From: Bacillota bacterium
Lineage (GTDB): Bacteria > Bacillota > Clostridia > Lachnospirales > Lachnospiraceae
DNA: 6,139 bases
Direction: 5' to 3'
Assembly: GCA_023414985.1 (NCBI GenBank)
Contig: JAEZLY010000242.1
Location: 1-6,139 of the forward strand
The notes beneath the pieces are model-generated. The model had not been told where the DNA came from. It ran no database searches and saw only the letters and a list, made by a program, of their open reading frames with translations. The position numbers were made by a program, and so were the translations under genes. Numbering within the stretch: position 1 is the first letter of the stretch; every line of letters begins with the position of its first letter. Shown piece after piece: positions 5,077-6,139 of this stretch.

Positions 5077-6139
5077 CAGGTATAAAAAGCTTTCTGATTA
5101 TATAGATACCTTGAACGAAGACAAAAGACCCTTGGAACACGGAAAAGAATACTGTGGAGTGGAATTGGAGGAGCTGCTGCAGACAGTGAGGAGAATCAGG
5201 CTTCTGAGAGAACCTGTTTATCCGGATAATCTCTATCCGGGAGTAATGGACGGGAGCGGGATTAAGGAACAGGGTAGCAGGGAAGTGGTCCTGTCAAAAA
5301 AGCGCGGAAGCAGAATGCTCCTATTTGCCGCAGCGGCAGCGGCAGTGATGCTTCTTGCGATAACCTACTGGATGCCGTCGGTAATCCACCCTAATACCGA
5401 TATTGTCTATGCCATGGAGCATGCAATGGAAGAAGTAAAGGCCTATCATGGAACGATAGAAGTAGTCGGAACCAATGAACAGGGGGAGGAGACGACACAG
5501 GCTGTCAGAGAGGTATGGGCAGATCAGAGCGGTGATTATTACGTCAGGGAGCTGGCCGGCACCACAGCAGATACGATTACTGTCAATAATGGTGAGCGCA
5601 AATGGCAGCTTGTGCCGGAAGAGAAGAAGGTGTATCTGTATCCATCCTTCCCGGACGCATATCGATTTACCTTTGAACTGGGACGGGAAATCGAGGAGAT
5701 CAAAGCGGCCAGGACAGTCAAAGTGCTCGGAGAGGAACAAATTGCGGGAAGGCAGACCAGACTGATCGAGGTAATACCGGAAGGAGGAGAACCCTATCAT
5801 CTATGGATCGATCAGGAGACCAAGCTTCCGCTCCAGCGGGAATCTGCCATGCAGAATGCCCTGCAGTATCGGATCACCTACCGGGAGATTACCTTTGAAG
5901 ATACAATTCCGCAGGAGCTGATCCGGTATCAGCTGCCGAAGGGTTATCAGGAGGAGGATATGGCAGTAGAGCTGATTGTGGGTTCCCGTAAGGAAGCGGA
6001 GGACTTAACAGGCTTTCTTCCTACTTTAATCGATACCCTGCCTCAGGGGTATACTCTTAAGAAAATCTCTGTCCTCAAAGAACAGGCAGCGATCAGATAT
6101 TATTATGAAGCTTCCGATGGGAAGAAGACAGTCGTAGTA
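5069..6139 (+). CDS. Probable membrane-bound anti-sigma factor with LolA/RseB-like outer domain (3' end outside window)
   Basis: The frame is open for 357 codons to the window edge with no stop. The ATG at 5069 overlaps the sigma gene by 8 bp and has a strong AAGGAGG (5055-5061) with 7 nt spacing. Residues 1-80 are charged and probably cytoplasmic, the expected sigma-binding part, but no HxxxCxxC zinc motif of ZAS anti-sigma factors is present. One hydrophobic segment at about 83-102 (MLLFAAAAAAVMLLAITYWM) would cross the membrane. Residues about 111-290 outside the cell resemble LolA/MucB/RseB-type folds: DIVYAMEHAMEEVKAYHGTI, then repeated beta strands, GRQTRLIEVIP and LWIDQETKLPLQRE. Residues about 295-357 begin another domain (TLPQGYTLKKISVLKEQAAIRYYYE), resembling the DUF4367-type ends of clostridial sigma regulators. 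It likely holds the sigma factor at the membrane until a lipid or envelope signal is sensed. The anti-sigma role rests on gene order and topology. Confidence 0.8.
   Translation, partial: MNSRYKKLSDYIDTLNEDKRPLEHGKEYCGVELEELLQTVRRIRLLREPVYPDNLYPGVMDGSGIKEQGSREVVLSKKRGSRMLLFAAAAAAVMLLAITYWMPSVIHPNTDIVYAMEHAMEEVKAYHGTIEVVGTNEQGEETTQAVREVWADQSGDYYVRELAGTTADTITVNNGERKWQLVPEEKKVYLYPSFPDAYRFTFELGREIEEIKAARTVKVLGEEQIAGRQTRLIEVIPEGGEPYHLWIDQETKLPLQRESAMQNALQYRITYREITFEDTIPQELIRYQLPKGYQEEDMAVELIVGSRKEAEDLTGFLPTLIDTLPQGYTLKKISVLKEQAAIRYYYEASDGKKTVVV

Noticed and set aside
5326..5346. Short GCGGCA-type repeat in the anti-sigma gene
   Set aside because: It encodes the alanine run of the membrane helix and is too short to call a slippage locus.
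5321..5800. Minus-strand open frame of 159 codons
   Set aside because: It is a shadow of the anti-sigma gene, which is open across the whole region and has a membrane segment and recognisable fold pattern.

Overview
The window looks like chromosomal DNA from a Gram-positive anaerobe of the class Clostridia, most likely a Lachnospiraceae relative. This is inferred from the moderate GC content, strong AGGAGG-type ribosome binding sites, compact operons, an EFR1-type flavodoxin/ferredoxin protein, a TFIIB-type zinc-ribbon protein paired with PspA, and an ECF sigma factor overlapping a one-pass membrane regulator. No species can be named from the sequence alone.

Layout. (1) Positions 1-2285, minus strand, hold an envelope-stress module. 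A PspA/IM30 gene (2285-1611) is followed by a strong hairpin and a 48-bp tandem repeat. Next comes a protein with two zinc ribbons and a C-terminal membrane helix (1376-234), then a secreted TPM-domain protein (237 to 1, cut by the window edge) that overlaps it by 4 bp. (2) Positions 2286-2518 are a divergent intergenic region with recognisable promoters both ways. (3) Positions 2519-3382, plus strand, encode an RlmI-like SAM-dependent methyltransferase. (4) A strong hairpin at 3413-3457 serves the methyltransferase and the convergent EFR1 gene (4374-3472, minus). (5) Positions 4375-4533 are a second divergent region, with a SigA-type promoter leftward and an ECF-type promoter rightward that overlap. 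(6) Positions 4534-6139, plus strand, encode an ECF sigma factor and an 8-bp-overlapping gene for a membrane protein with a large LolA/RseB-like outer domain. That second gene runs off the window.

How the parts fit. Two units plausibly sense the cell envelope. One is PspA, zinc-ribbon protein and TPM protein: an inner-face membrane-protecting coat protein, a membrane-anchored zinc-ribbon protein and an exported partner. The other is an ECF sigma factor with its probable anti-sigma factor, whose promoter resembles those such sigma factors recognise, suggesting autoregulation. No ECF-like promoter was seen in front of pspA, so nothing in the sequence links the two.

The most unusual feature is the 48-bp repeat at 1385-1537. 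It is present in three full copies plus a 9-bp start of a fourth. Its last copy supplies the Shine-Dalgarno sequence of the zinc-ribbon gene, and every copy carries a matching anti-Shine-Dalgarno stretch, so the array could fold into mutually exclusive hairpins.
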